Shown here piece by piece: positions 1 to 7,200 of a stretch of 22,840 bases of DNA (within the stretch, counting starts at the first letter, position 1; each line of letters starts with the position of its first letter). The notes beneath the pieces are model-generated. The model did no database searches. It was not told the origin of the DNA and saw nothing but the letters and a program-made list of their open reading frames with translations. The translations under genes were made by a program, and so were the position numbers. The stretch covers positions 1 to 22,840 of the forward strand of contig JBEGTJ010000022.1 of NCBI GenBank assembly GCA_041179465.1, in the 5' to 3' direction. The DNA is from TMED14 sp041179465. GTDB lineage: Bacteria; Bacteroidota; Bacteroidia; Flavobacteriales; Schleiferiaceae.

Positions 1-593
1 GTGAGCTGGTACTCGCCGCCGCCCTTGATGTCGTGGTCGATGAGGTGCTGGAGCTCGCGGCGCAGGCGGGCTCCGTCTTTGAAGTAGTAGATGCCGATGA
101 TGGCGAGGTCGCTGACGAATTCTTGGGGCTTCTCGACAAATTCGACGATGCGGCCGTCTTCGCCCAACTGCACGACGCCGAAGGCGCGCGGATCCTCGAC
201 GCGGTTAACCCAAATCACCCCGTCGGCGCTGGCGTCGAGCTTGAAGTCGGCGCGGAACAGCGTGTCGGCAAAGGCCACCACGACCGGGCCCTCGAGGTGC
301 TCGGCGGCACAGAGCACGGCATGGGCAGTCCCCAGGGGCTGGTCTTGGTAGTGAATGCTCCCGGTGGCGCCTTGGCCCGCGGCCACGTCGAGCAGCATGC
401 GCTCGACTTCGTCGCCAAACTCGCCCACTACGTAGGCAATTTGCTTGAGGTCGTCGCCGACGATGCCCGAAATGTCTTCGACGAGGCGCTGCACGATGGG
501 CTTTCCGGCCACGGGGAGCAGCGGCTTGGCCGTCGTGAGGGTGTGCGGACGCAGGCGCGATCCGCGGCCTGCCATGGGGATAATAATGTTCAT
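1..593 (-). CDS. Sugar-phosphate nucleotidyltransferase (partial, C-terminus beyond window)
   Basis: The N-terminal 197 residues of a nucleotidyltransferase of the NTP_transferase family (RmlA/GalU-like) are present; the gene continues past the left edge. Such cytoplasmic enzymes join a sugar-1-phosphate to an NTP to give an NDP-sugar for polysaccharide or LPS. Visible motifs: the nucleotide loop AGRGSRLRP at residues 8-16 followed by K23-P24, QPLGTAHA at 85-92, the metal-binding AD at 109-110, EDPRAFGVV at 133-141, EKP at 154-156 and GGGEYQ at 191-196. The start is the ATG at 593, immediately followed by the hydrophobic first strand NIIIPMAG. It lies 42 bases after the dUTPase stop, and a TATTTTTG box in that gap could give it its own transcript. 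The substrate (glucose-1-P with dTTP or UTP, or another sugar) cannot be told from this fragment. Confidence 0.93.
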   Translation of the reverse strand, partial: MNIIIPMAGRGSRLRPHTLTTAKPLLPVAGKPIVQRLVEDISGIVGDDLKQIAYVVGEFGDEVERMLLDVAAGQGATGSIHYQDQPLGTAHAVLCAAEHLEGPVVVAFADTLFRADFKLDASADGVIWVNRVEDPRAFGVVQLGEDGRIVEFVEKPQEFVSDLAIIGIYYFKDGARLRRELQHLIDHDIKGGGEYQL

Positions 594-622
594 CGTTCGG
601 GTTGCGGAATGGTTTGGTTGCG

Positions 623-630
623 CAAAAATA
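623..630 (-). promoter_or_regulatory. Candidate -7 box (TATTTTTG) before the nucleotidyltransferase
   Basis: The minus strand reads TATTTTTG, an exact match to the Bacteroidota -7 consensus TAnnTTTG, 29 bases before the ATG at 593 and inside the 42-base gap after dut. No TTG lies at the ideal 19-base spacing upstream; a TTTG at 656-659 is 25 bases away, which is long. It may be an internal promoter of the operon. Confidence 0.35.
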
Positions 631-635
631 GGGCC

Positions 636-1067
636 TTAACCCCGCCCGCTGTGGCCAAATCCGCCCTCGCCGCGCTCGGTGGCGTCCAATTCCGCGACCG
701 GGTGCCAAACGGCGCGTTCGTAGCGCGCAAAAACCAGCTGGGCGATGCGCTCGCCCGGCGCGACCTCAAAGGCCTCGGCCCCGTGGTTCACCAAGACGAC
801 CCCAACTGGACCTCGGTAGTCGGCGTCAATCGTTCCCGGGCTGTTGAGCACGGTCACGCCGTGCTTCAGCGCCAGGCCAGAGCGCGGACGCACCTGGGCC
901 TCCCAGCCGTCGGGCAGGGCCATGCGCAGACCCGTCGGAATCAAACGGCGTTCGCCGGGCTGCAGCAGGACCGCTTCCGTGAGGTGAGCGCGCAGGTCGA
1001 GTCCGGCGGAATGCGGCGTGGCGTATTCAGGCAGCGGAAAGGGGGATTCGTTGATGACGCGGATCAT
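636..1067 (-). CDS. dut: dUTP diphosphatase (dUTPase)
   Basis: This 143-residue protein hydrolyses dUTP to dUMP and pyrophosphate, keeping uracil out of DNA and supplying dUMP for thymidylate synthesis. All five motifs of the trimeric dUTPase family are visible: I, SAGLDLRA at residues 20-27; II, PRSGLA at 61-66; III, GTIDADYRG at 78-86 with the catalytic-type Asp81; IV, GERIAQLVF at 105-113; V, RGEGGFGHSG at 132-141, the glycine-rich flap that closes over the substrate. The length is normal for the family. The ATG at 1067 lies two bases after the stop of the flippase gene, so the two are almost certainly co-transcribed and probably translationally coupled. Confidence 0.97.
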   Translation of the reverse strand: MIRVINESPFPLPEYATPHSAGLDLRAHLTEAVLLQPGERRLIPTGLRMALPDGWEAQVRPRSGLALKHGVTVLNSPGTIDADYRGPVGVVLVNHGAEAFEVAPGERIAQLVFARYERAVWHPVAELDATERGEGGFGHSGRG

Positions 1068-1069
1068 GG

Positions 1070-2497
1070 CTATTCAGAAGCGTTAGGGGTTCGGCGCTGC
1101 AGCAGCTTGCGTTCGCTGCGGACCACCACCGCCAGCATGAGCCCCGCCGCGGCCGCGGCGGGCCAGCCGGGTTGGTGGAACGCGATTCCGCCCAAAACCA
1201 ATGCCGCCAAGGTGTACAGGCCCAAGCGGCCCCAGTCGTAGGGAACGGGATGGAATTTTTGGCCGAGCACCAGCGAAAGCACCAGCATGCCCCCGTAGCT
1301 CAGCAGGGTAGCATAGGCAGCCCCCATGATTCCGAGCGACGGAATCCAGGCGACGTTGCCCGCCACGGTAAGGGCAAACCCAAAGAGCGTGATCCACAGG
1401 CCCATCAGGGTGCGGTCGCTCAGTTTGTACCACATCGAAATCTGGGTCGAGAGCGAGAGGAGGTAGTTGGCAAAAAGCAGCACCGGCAAGAGCAACAGGT
1501 CGTTCCAGTACTTGTCGGCGATGAAGTGCTTGAGCCACGGAAGGCCCGCCAGCACCGCGACCACGCCCAAGGCGAGGAGGGCGGCAAAAAGCCGCGTGGC
1601 CAGGGCCAGCTGCCGAAGGTCGCGTTGGGCGTTTTTGAAAAAGTAGGGTTCGGCGGCGAAGCGAAAGGCCTGATTGAACAAGATCAGAAAGATGCTCAGT
1701 TTGTACACGGCGGAGTAGGCCCCCACCCCTTCCATCGCGCTGCCGGCGGGCAGGAGGGCCTCGAGGAAGAAGCGGTCGGCCATCTCGTTGGCTACTCCGG
1801 GAAGGCCCGCGAGCAGCAGCGGAAAGCCGTACGCCAACAGGGTGCGCGCCGTGCGGGGATCAAAACGGGCCGGGCGTACTTCGAGCCACTGCGGGGTGAG
1901 GAGGAGCATCATCAGTCCGCTCGCCGCAAGGTTGGCGACGAGGACCCAGCCCACTTGAAGGGCGGGCCAGCCTTCGATTTGGGCCGGAAGCACCGCAAAA
2001 AAGGCGTAGTTGAGGATCAGGTTGAGGCCAATCTGGGCGGTTTTGATGGCGACGAAGCGCTTGGCGCGCTGCTGGGCGCGGAGCCGAGCAAACGGAACGG
2101 CCGCGAGGACGTCCATCGCGATGATGAGGCCCGTCCAAAGGACGTATTCGGGATGGTCGTCGAGGTTCACGTAGCGGGCGGCGCCCGAGTAGGTCCAGGC
2201 CAGGACCGCGGTGAAGATGCCCGTGGTCGCGAGCAGCATGGTCATGGCCGTCGAGTATACGCGGTCGGGGTCCGCCCCGTCGCGCTGGCTCTGCCGAAAG
2301 AACGCCGTCTCCATGCCGTAGGTAAGCACGACCATCGCAAAGGCGACCGCCACGTACAGCAGGCTGTTGATTCCGTATTCCGCCTTGGTCAAGGCGACGG
2401 TTAAGAGCGGAGTAAGTAAAAAATTCAGCAGCCGCGCAAGGATGCTGCTCAGGCCGTACAAGGCCGCGTCCCCAAAGAGCTTTTTGACGCCCGACAT
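1070..2497 (-). CDS. Oligosaccharide/polysaccharide flippase family membrane protein (MOP superfamily)
   Basis: The 475-residue, strongly hydrophobic protein has the many-helix layout of Wzx/MurJ-like flippases of the MOP superfamily. The start MSGVKKLFGDAALYGLSSIL, with a short basic N-terminus running into the first helix, is typical of the polysaccharide biosynthesis family. About 12-14 membrane segments can be read, with basic loops such as RLRAQQRAKRF and a basic tail (RSERKLLQRR). It would move lipid-linked sugars across the inner membrane. It is first in a minus-strand operon with dut and the sugar nucleotidyltransferase, which suits envelope polysaccharide assembly. The ATG at 2497 is five bases after a TACCTTTA promoter box. 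The substrate cannot be determined. Confidence 0.9.
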   Translation of the reverse strand: MSGVKKLFGDAALYGLSSILARLLNFLLTPLLTVALTKAEYGINSLLYVAVAFAMVVLTYGMETAFFRQSQRDGADPDRVYSTAMTMLLATTGIFTAVLAWTYSGAARYVNLDDHPEYVLWTGLIIAMDVLAAVPFARLRAQQRAKRFVAIKTAQIGLNLILNYAFFAVLPAQIEGWPALQVGWVLVANLAASGLMMLLLTPQWLEVRPARFDPRTARTLLAYGFPLLLAGLPGVANEMADRFFLEALLPAGSAMEGVGAYSAVYKLSIFLILFNQAFRFAAEPYFFKNAQRDLRQLALATRLFAALLALGVVAVLAGLPWLKHFIADKYWNDLLLLPVLLFANYLLSLSTQISMWYKLSDRTLMGLWITLFGFALTVAGNVAWIPSLGIMGAAYATLLSYGGMLVLSLVLGQKFHPVPYDWGRLGLYTLAALVLGGIAFHQPGWPAAAAAGLMLAVVVRSERKLLQRRTPNASE

Positions 2498-2502
2498 GGG
2501 GT

Positions 2503-2510
2503 TAAAGGTA
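2503..2510 (-). promoter_or_regulatory. Candidate -7 box (TACCTTTA) of the flippase operon
   Basis: The minus strand reads TACCTTTA, one base off the TAnnTTTG consensus, ending five bases before the flippase ATG. A start of transcription a few bases downstream would give a nearly leaderless mRNA. No clear -33 TTG is seen at 19 bases. Confidence 0.45.
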
Positions 2511-2560
2511 GCCCGGCTTGGGGGCTCGGTTTCGAGAGGTAAAAAAATTTCTTATTGTGG

Positions 2561-2594
2561 TTTGTACACTAAGTCATTTTTATTACTATGTTTG
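2561..2594 (+). promoter_or_regulatory. Candidate Bacteroidota promoter (TTTG-N22-TATGTTTG) not tied to a coding gene
   Basis: TTTG at 2561-2564 and TATGTTTG at 2587-2594, an exact TAnnTTTG match, are separated by 22 bases, inside the 17-23 range recalled for this phylum (19 is the most usual). The surrounding 2530-2600 is clearly AT-rich against a GC-rich background. The next start codon of a recognised gene is 126 bases downstream, past a terminator-like hairpin, so this promoter seems to drive a short transcript ending at about 2664. Confidence 0.45.
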
Positions 2595-2597
2595 CAA

Positions 2598-2664
2598 AGA
2601 ATTCCCTCATATGGGGCGGATTCATCAAGGGTTGTGAGACGCCGCTGTAAAAAGCGGCGTTTTT
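2598..2664 (+). ncRNA. Putative small RNA of about 65-70 nt (unrecognised)
   Basis: The stretch lies between a good promoter (-7 box 2587-2594) and a strong hairpin with T-tract (2639-2664). The part before the terminator can form a second helix, CTCATA at 2606-2611 with TGTGAG at 2633-2638 (six pairs, one G-U), which would stack directly on the terminator stem. I do not recognise it as SRP RNA, 6S, tmRNA or a known riboswitch. An alternative is a leader with the tiny frame at 2611-2637 (MGRIHQGL then stop), followed by an attenuator for the downstream PLP enzyme; but that enzyme has its own promoter-like box after the hairpin. The 5' end is estimated from the promoter only. Confidence 0.35.
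2639..2664 (+). terminator. Intrinsic terminator-like hairpin
   Basis: A perfect 8-bp stem is formed by ACGCCGCT (2639-2646) and AGCGGCGT (2653-2660) around the loop GTAAAA, followed by a T-run to 2664. The T-run orients it to the plus strand. No coding gene ends upstream on that strand; the flanking gene runs the other way. Confidence 0.75.
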
Positions 2665-2682
2665 CATTGGTACCCGATCCAC

Positions 2683-2714
2683 TTGGGGCCATGGGGCTGA
2701 AGTCCCGAACTTTG
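2683..2714 (+). promoter_or_regulatory. Candidate promoter (TTG-N21-GAACTTTG) of the PLP enzyme gene
   Basis: TTG at 2683-2685 and GAACTTTG at 2707-2714 (seven of eight to TAnnTTTG) are 21 bases apart. The box ends six bases before the ATG at 2721, the same tight geometry as for the RidA and flippase genes in this window. It sits downstream of the 2639-2664 hairpin, so the gene need not depend on read-through. Confidence 0.4.
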
Positions 2715-2720
2715 GGCCCT

Positions 2721-3737
2721 ATGAAGGCCCCTCTTGATCCCTACTTTACCCCGTTTTTAATCCCTTCGGCGCTGGCGGAGCGCTACGCGCAGCTGGCTCC
2801 CTCGCTGCACCGCACTCCCGTGCTGCATTCCACCAGTTTGGACGCCTGGGGCGGAGCCGAGCTGCACTTTAAGTGCGAGAATTTTCAAAAGTCGGGGGCC
2901 TTCAAGATGCGCGGCGTGACCAATGCCTTGCTCGAGCTGACGGCCCAAGGCCTCCCTGCGGGCGGTGTCTGCACGCACTCCTCGGGCAACCACGGGCAGG
3001 CGCTGGCCTGGGCTTCGGCTGCGCTCGGGATTCCGTGCACCGTCGTCATGCCGAGCAATGCGCCGCAGTTTAAAAAGGACGCCGTGCGCACCGCCGGAGG
3101 GCGAATCGTCGAGTGCACCCCCACCTTGGCGGCCCGCATCGAGGCCGTCGCCCAGGTGGTCGCAGACACGGGAGCGGTCGAAATTCACCCTTCCAATCAG
3201 GCCCCGGTGATTTTGGGCCAGGGTTCGGCCGCCTGGGAGCTGCTCGAGGACTGCGCCTCCCGCGGCATCGCGCTCGACTGGGTGGGAGTTCCGGTCGGCG
3301 GGGGCGGACTTTTGGCCGGAACCGGCTTTGCCGTCGCCCGCTGGAACGCGCTGCACGGCACTTCGGTGCGCGTGTTCGCCGGCGAGCCGACCGGGGCCGA
3401 CGACGCGGCCCGCAGCCTGGCATCCGGCCAGATTGAGCACAACGACCATCCGCAAACGGTCTGCGACGGAATGCGCACCGAGCTGGGCGACGTGAATTTT
3501 CCGGTGATTCAAGCGACGGTCGCCGCGATTCACCCGGTCGAGGATTCCGAAATTTTGGCTGCGCAGCGCCTAATCGCCGACCGCCTGAAGATCGTCGTCG
3601 AAACGAACTGCGCGCCGCCGCTTGCGGCTGTCGCGAAGCACCCTGAGGTATTTGCAGGTCAGCGCGTCGGTATCGTGCTGAGTGGGGGCAACTTAGACTT
3701 GTCAGCGCACGTTTGGGGCGCTGCGCAAGCGAAGTAA
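2721..3737 (+). CDS. Serine racemase / threonine-serine dehydratase-like PLP enzyme
   Basis: A 338-residue fold-type II PLP enzyme of the serine racemase/biosynthetic threonine deaminase family, which racemises or deaminates serine, threonine or hydroxyaspartate through an aminoacrylate-type intermediate. Visible: the PLP lysine in SGAFKMRG (Lys62), SSGNHGQ at 87-93 with the second serine (Ser88) where serine racemase has its re-face base, the phosphate-binding GGGG at 193-196, and SGGN at 321-324. EPTGADD at 222-228 matches the divalent-cation site (Glu, Ala, Asp) of serine racemase. There is no ACT-like regulatory domain. One oddity: the usual EPSGA/EPTAG stretch reads ETNCAPPLAA (294-303). 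The open frame extends upstream of 2721, but that part translates to low-complexity sequence across a terminator and promoter, so the ATG at 2721 is preferred. RidA follows 79 bases downstream. The exact substrate is uncertain. Confidence 0.9.
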   Translation: MKAPLDPYFTPFLIPSALAERYAQLAPSLHRTPVLHSTSLDAWGGAELHFKCENFQKSGAFKMRGVTNALLELTAQGLPAGGVCTHSSGNHGQALAWASAALGIPCTVVMPSNAPQFKKDAVRTAGGRIVECTPTLAARIEAVAQVVADTGAVEIHPSNQAPVILGQGSAAWELLEDCASRGIALDWVGVPVGGGGLLAGTGFAVARWNALHGTSVRVFAGEPTGADDAARSLASGQIEHNDHPQTVCDGMRTELGDVNFPVIQATVAAIHPVEDSEILAAQRLIADRLKIVVETNCAPPLAAVAKHPEVFAGQRVGIVLSGGNLDLSAHVWGAAQAK

Positions 3738-3803
3738 GCACGTATACCCATTTAATCTCGGCTCGGGGAACGCGCAGGCTCCCCACCCGCTCCGCGCAAC
3801 GAT

Positions 3804-3811
3804 TACCTTTG
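3804..3811 (+). promoter_or_regulatory. Candidate -7 box (TACCTTTG) of the ridA-ileS operon
   Basis: TACCTTTG is an exact match to TAnnTTTG and ends five bases before the ATG at 3817, so the transcript would be nearly leaderless. No TTG is seen at 19 bases upstream. Confidence 0.5.
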
Positions 3812-3816
3812 CAGCT

Positions 3817-4239
3817 ATGTCTGCTGAATCCAATACGCCCCAGCCCGTCGGTAGTTACCCCGCTACGCGCCGCGTAGGCAACCTGCTGTTTATTTCGGGA
3901 ATGGGTCCGCGCCTGCCCAAGAGCCCCGCCGCGGCCAGTTCGGTGCCGGGTCTCAAGCTCGACGCCAACGGAAACTACCTGGAATTCAGCTTTGAAGATC
4001 AGGTGCACAGCGTGATGGCCAACGTAAAGTCCGCGCTGGAAGAGGCGGGCGGACGCTGGGACCAGCTGGTGGACGTCACCGTGTTTTTGACCGACATGAA
4101 GCGCGATTTTGCCGCGTTCAACCGCATCTACGCCGAGTACTTTGCCGACGTGGAGCCCAAGCCCTGCCGCACCACGGTGCAGGTCACGGCCCTCCCGACG
4201 CCCATCGCCGTCGAACTCAAGTGCATCGCCGCGTTATGA
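3817..4239 (+). CDS. RidA family protein (enamine/imine deaminase)
   Basis: This 140-residue protein belongs to the RidA/YjgF/UK114 family of small trimeric cytosolic proteins. Members hydrolyse reactive enamine/imine intermediates such as 2-aminoacrylate released by PLP dehydratases; some are pathway enzymes such as 2-aminomuconate deaminase. The conserved C-terminal block CRTTVQVTALPTPIAVEL is present, with Arg118 and Glu133 aligning by eye to the family's substrate-binding Arg and Glu (Arg105 and Glu120 of E. coli RidA). It is slightly longer than RidA (about 128 aa) because of an insert around residues 31-55. The gene lies 79 bases after a PLP serine/threonine dehydratase-like gene, a likely source of its substrate, and its stop overlaps the ileS start (ATGA at 4236-4239). 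Confidence 0.92.
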   Translation: MSAESNTPQPVGSYPATRRVGNLLFISGMGPRLPKSPAAASSVPGLKLDANGNYLEFSFEDQVHSVMANVKSALEEAGGRWDQLVDVTVFLTDMKRDFAAFNRIYAEYFADVEPKPCRTTVQVTALPTPIAVELKCIAAL

Positions 4240-7200
4240 GCCACCGTTTTACGGAACGCGGGTCGCTGAACCTGCCGGAAATCCAGCGCGAAGTACTGGA
4301 GTACTGGAAGGCCGAAGGGGTTTTTGAAAAATCGCTGCGCGAAGGGGCGCCGTCGTTTGTGTTTTATGAAGGTCCGCCCTCGGCCAACGGCATGCCCGGA
4401 ATCCACCACGTGATGGGCCGCGCCATCAAAGACCTTTTTTGCCGCTACAAGACCCAAAAAGGATTCCGCGTCGACCGCCGAGCGGGCTGGGACACCCACG
4501 GACTGCCCGTCGAACTGGGCGTCGAAAAGGAGCTGGGCATCACCAAAGAAGCCATCGGCAAAACCATTAGCGTGGCCGACTACAATGCGGCCTGCCGCGA
4601 GGCCGTCATGCGCTACACCGACGTCTGGAACCGCCTTACCGAGCAAATGGGCTACTGGGTCGACCAAGAAAACCCCTACGTCACCTACACCACCAAGTAC
4701 ATCGAGTCGGTGTGGTGGCTGCTGGGCGAACTGCACCGCAAAAACCTGCTCTACAAAGGCTACACCATTCAGCCGTACTCGCCCAAGGCGGGGACGGGCC
4801 TGAGCTCGCACGAACTCAACCAGCCGGGCTGCTACCGCGACGTGACCGACACCTCGGTGACGGCTCAGTTCGAGGTGGTTCCGAGCGACCAAAGCCGCGC
4901 CCTGTTTGGGGACCGCGCCGTGCACCTGCTCGCCTGGACGACGACGCCCTGGACGTTGCCGTCGAACACCGCGCTGACGGTGGGTCCGAACATCGAGTAC
5001 GACTTGATCGCGACCACCAACCCCTACACGGGCATTGAGGTCAACGTGGTTTTGGCCGGCGCCTTGGCGACCAACTACTTCAAGGCTGAAGAAGAAGGCG
5101 AAACCTGGACCCGCCTCGCCCGCATGAAGGGCCGGGAGCTCGTGGGGCTCCGCTACGCGCAATTGCTTCCCTACGCGCTTCCGTACCAGGACGCCGACCA
5201 GGCGTTCCGGGTCATCCCGGGCGACTTTGTCACGACGGAGGACGGAACCGGCATCGTGCACACCGCTCCGACGTTTGGTGCGGACGACGCCCGCGTGGCC
5301 GCCGCCGCAGGGGTTCCGCCGATGCTCGTACTCGATTCCGAGGGCAACCCTGTGCCGCTCGTCGACCTTCAGGGCCGTTTTGTGGCTCAAGCGGGTCCGC
5401 TGGCGGGCAAGTACGTGAAAAACAGCTACTACGACGCCGGACATGAGCCCAAGCTCAGCGTCGACGAAGAGATCGCCATTCAACTGAAGACCGAAAACAA
5501 GGCCTTTAAGGTGCAGAAGTACGTGCACAGCTACCCGCACTGCTGGCGCACCGACAAGCCGGTACTTTACTACCCGCTCGACAGCTGGTTCATTCGGAGC
5601 ACTGCGGCCAAGCAGCGCCTGCAGGAGCTCAACACCACCATCAACTGGAAGCCCGCGAGCACCGGAACCGGACGCTTTGGCAACTGGCTCGAGAACCTCA
5701 ACGACTGGAACCTCAGCCGCAGCCGCTACTGGGGCATTCCCCTGCCGATTTGGCGCAGCGAAGACGGCCGCGAAGAGGTCTGCATTAGCTCGCTGGAACA
5801 GCTCCGCGCCGAACTCGAGCGCAGCGTGGCCGCGGGGCACATGGCGAGCAATCCGCTTGCGAACTTTACGCCCGGCGACATGACGGACGCCAACTACGCC
5901 GGGGTCGACCTGCACCGCCCGTTTGTGGACGAGTGGATTTTGACCGGCGCCAGCGGCCAGCCGCTCTACCGCGAGAAAGACCTTATCGACGTGTGGTTTG
6001 ATTCGGGCGCCATGCCCTACGCCCAGGTGCACTACCCGTTTGAAAACAAAGAGGCCATCGACGGCCGCGGAGCCTTCCCGGCGGACTTCATCGCCGAGGG
6101 CGTCGACCAAACCCGCGGATGGTTCTTCACCCTGCACGCGATCGCCGGAATGGTGTTCGACTCGGTAGCCTACGAAACCGTGGTTTCCAACGGATTGGTG
6201 CTCGACAAGAACGGACAAAAGATGTCCAAGCGCCTCGGCAATTCCATTGACCCGTTTGAGGCGATGGCGCAGTACGGCAGCGACGCCCTTCGCTGGTACA
6301 TGCTGACCAACGCCCAGCCCTGGGACAACCTCAAGTTTGACCCCGACGGCGTCACCGAGGTGCAGCGCAAGTTTTTTGGAACGCTGCACAACACCTACGG
6401 GTTTTTTGCCCTCTACGCCAACGTCGACGGATTCGATCCGAAGGCACCGCAGGTTCCGCACCGCGACCGAGCCGAACTCGACCGCTGGATTTTGAGCCGC
6501 CTGCACAGCGTGGTGGCCGAAGCCAACGAGGCCATGGAGGCCTACGAGCCCACCCGCGCCTTCAGGCCCGTCGCCGACTTCGTCGTCGACGAGCTCAGCA
6601 ACTGGTACGTGCGCCTCAGCCGGCGCCGGTTCTGGAAGGGCGCCATGGGCGACGACAAGCTCGCCGCCTTCCAGACCCTGCACGAGTGCTTGGATACCGT
6701 GGCGCGGTTGATGGCTCCGCTGGCGCCGTTCTACGCCGAGCAGCTCTACCGCGACCTCAACGGACCGAGCGCCTCCGTGCACTGGAGCCGATTCCCCGAG
6801 GCCGATTCCGCCCGCATCGACGCCGACCTCGAGCGCCGCATGGACTTGGCCCAACGCATGACGAGTTTGGTGCTGAGCGTCCGCAAAAAAGAGCGCGTTC
6901 GGGTGCGCCAGCCGCTGCCGCGCATCGTGGTTCCGGTGCTCAACCCCACGCAGCACCGCGACCTCGACGCCATCGAAGACCTGCTGCTCAGCGAGGTCAA
7001 CGTCAAAGTCTTGGAACGCGTCGAGCCCACCTCTGGGCTGTTTGTGCAGCGCGCCAAGCCCGACTTTAAGGCCCTCGGTCCCAAGGTCGGCCCGCGCATG
7101 AAGACCGTTTCGGCCGCCTTGGGCGCCTTGACGGATGCCCAGCTCCGCCGTCTGGAACAGGAAGGCGAACTGCAGCTCGACCTCGCCGACGGACCCTACA

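Noticed and set aside
33..1241. A 402-codon plus-strand open frame across the nucleotidyltransferase and dUTPase genes
   Set aside because: Both minus-strand genes show full family motifs, so this frame is only their complement.
1172..2404. A 410-codon plus-strand open frame across the flippase gene
   Set aside because: Its product is charged and low-complexity with no membrane segments or family motifs; it is a shadow of the flippase.
2367..2720. Upstream extension of the serine racemase-like gene by 118 codons
   Set aside because: It would run through the flippase start, a terminator hairpin and promoter boxes, and has no family similarity.
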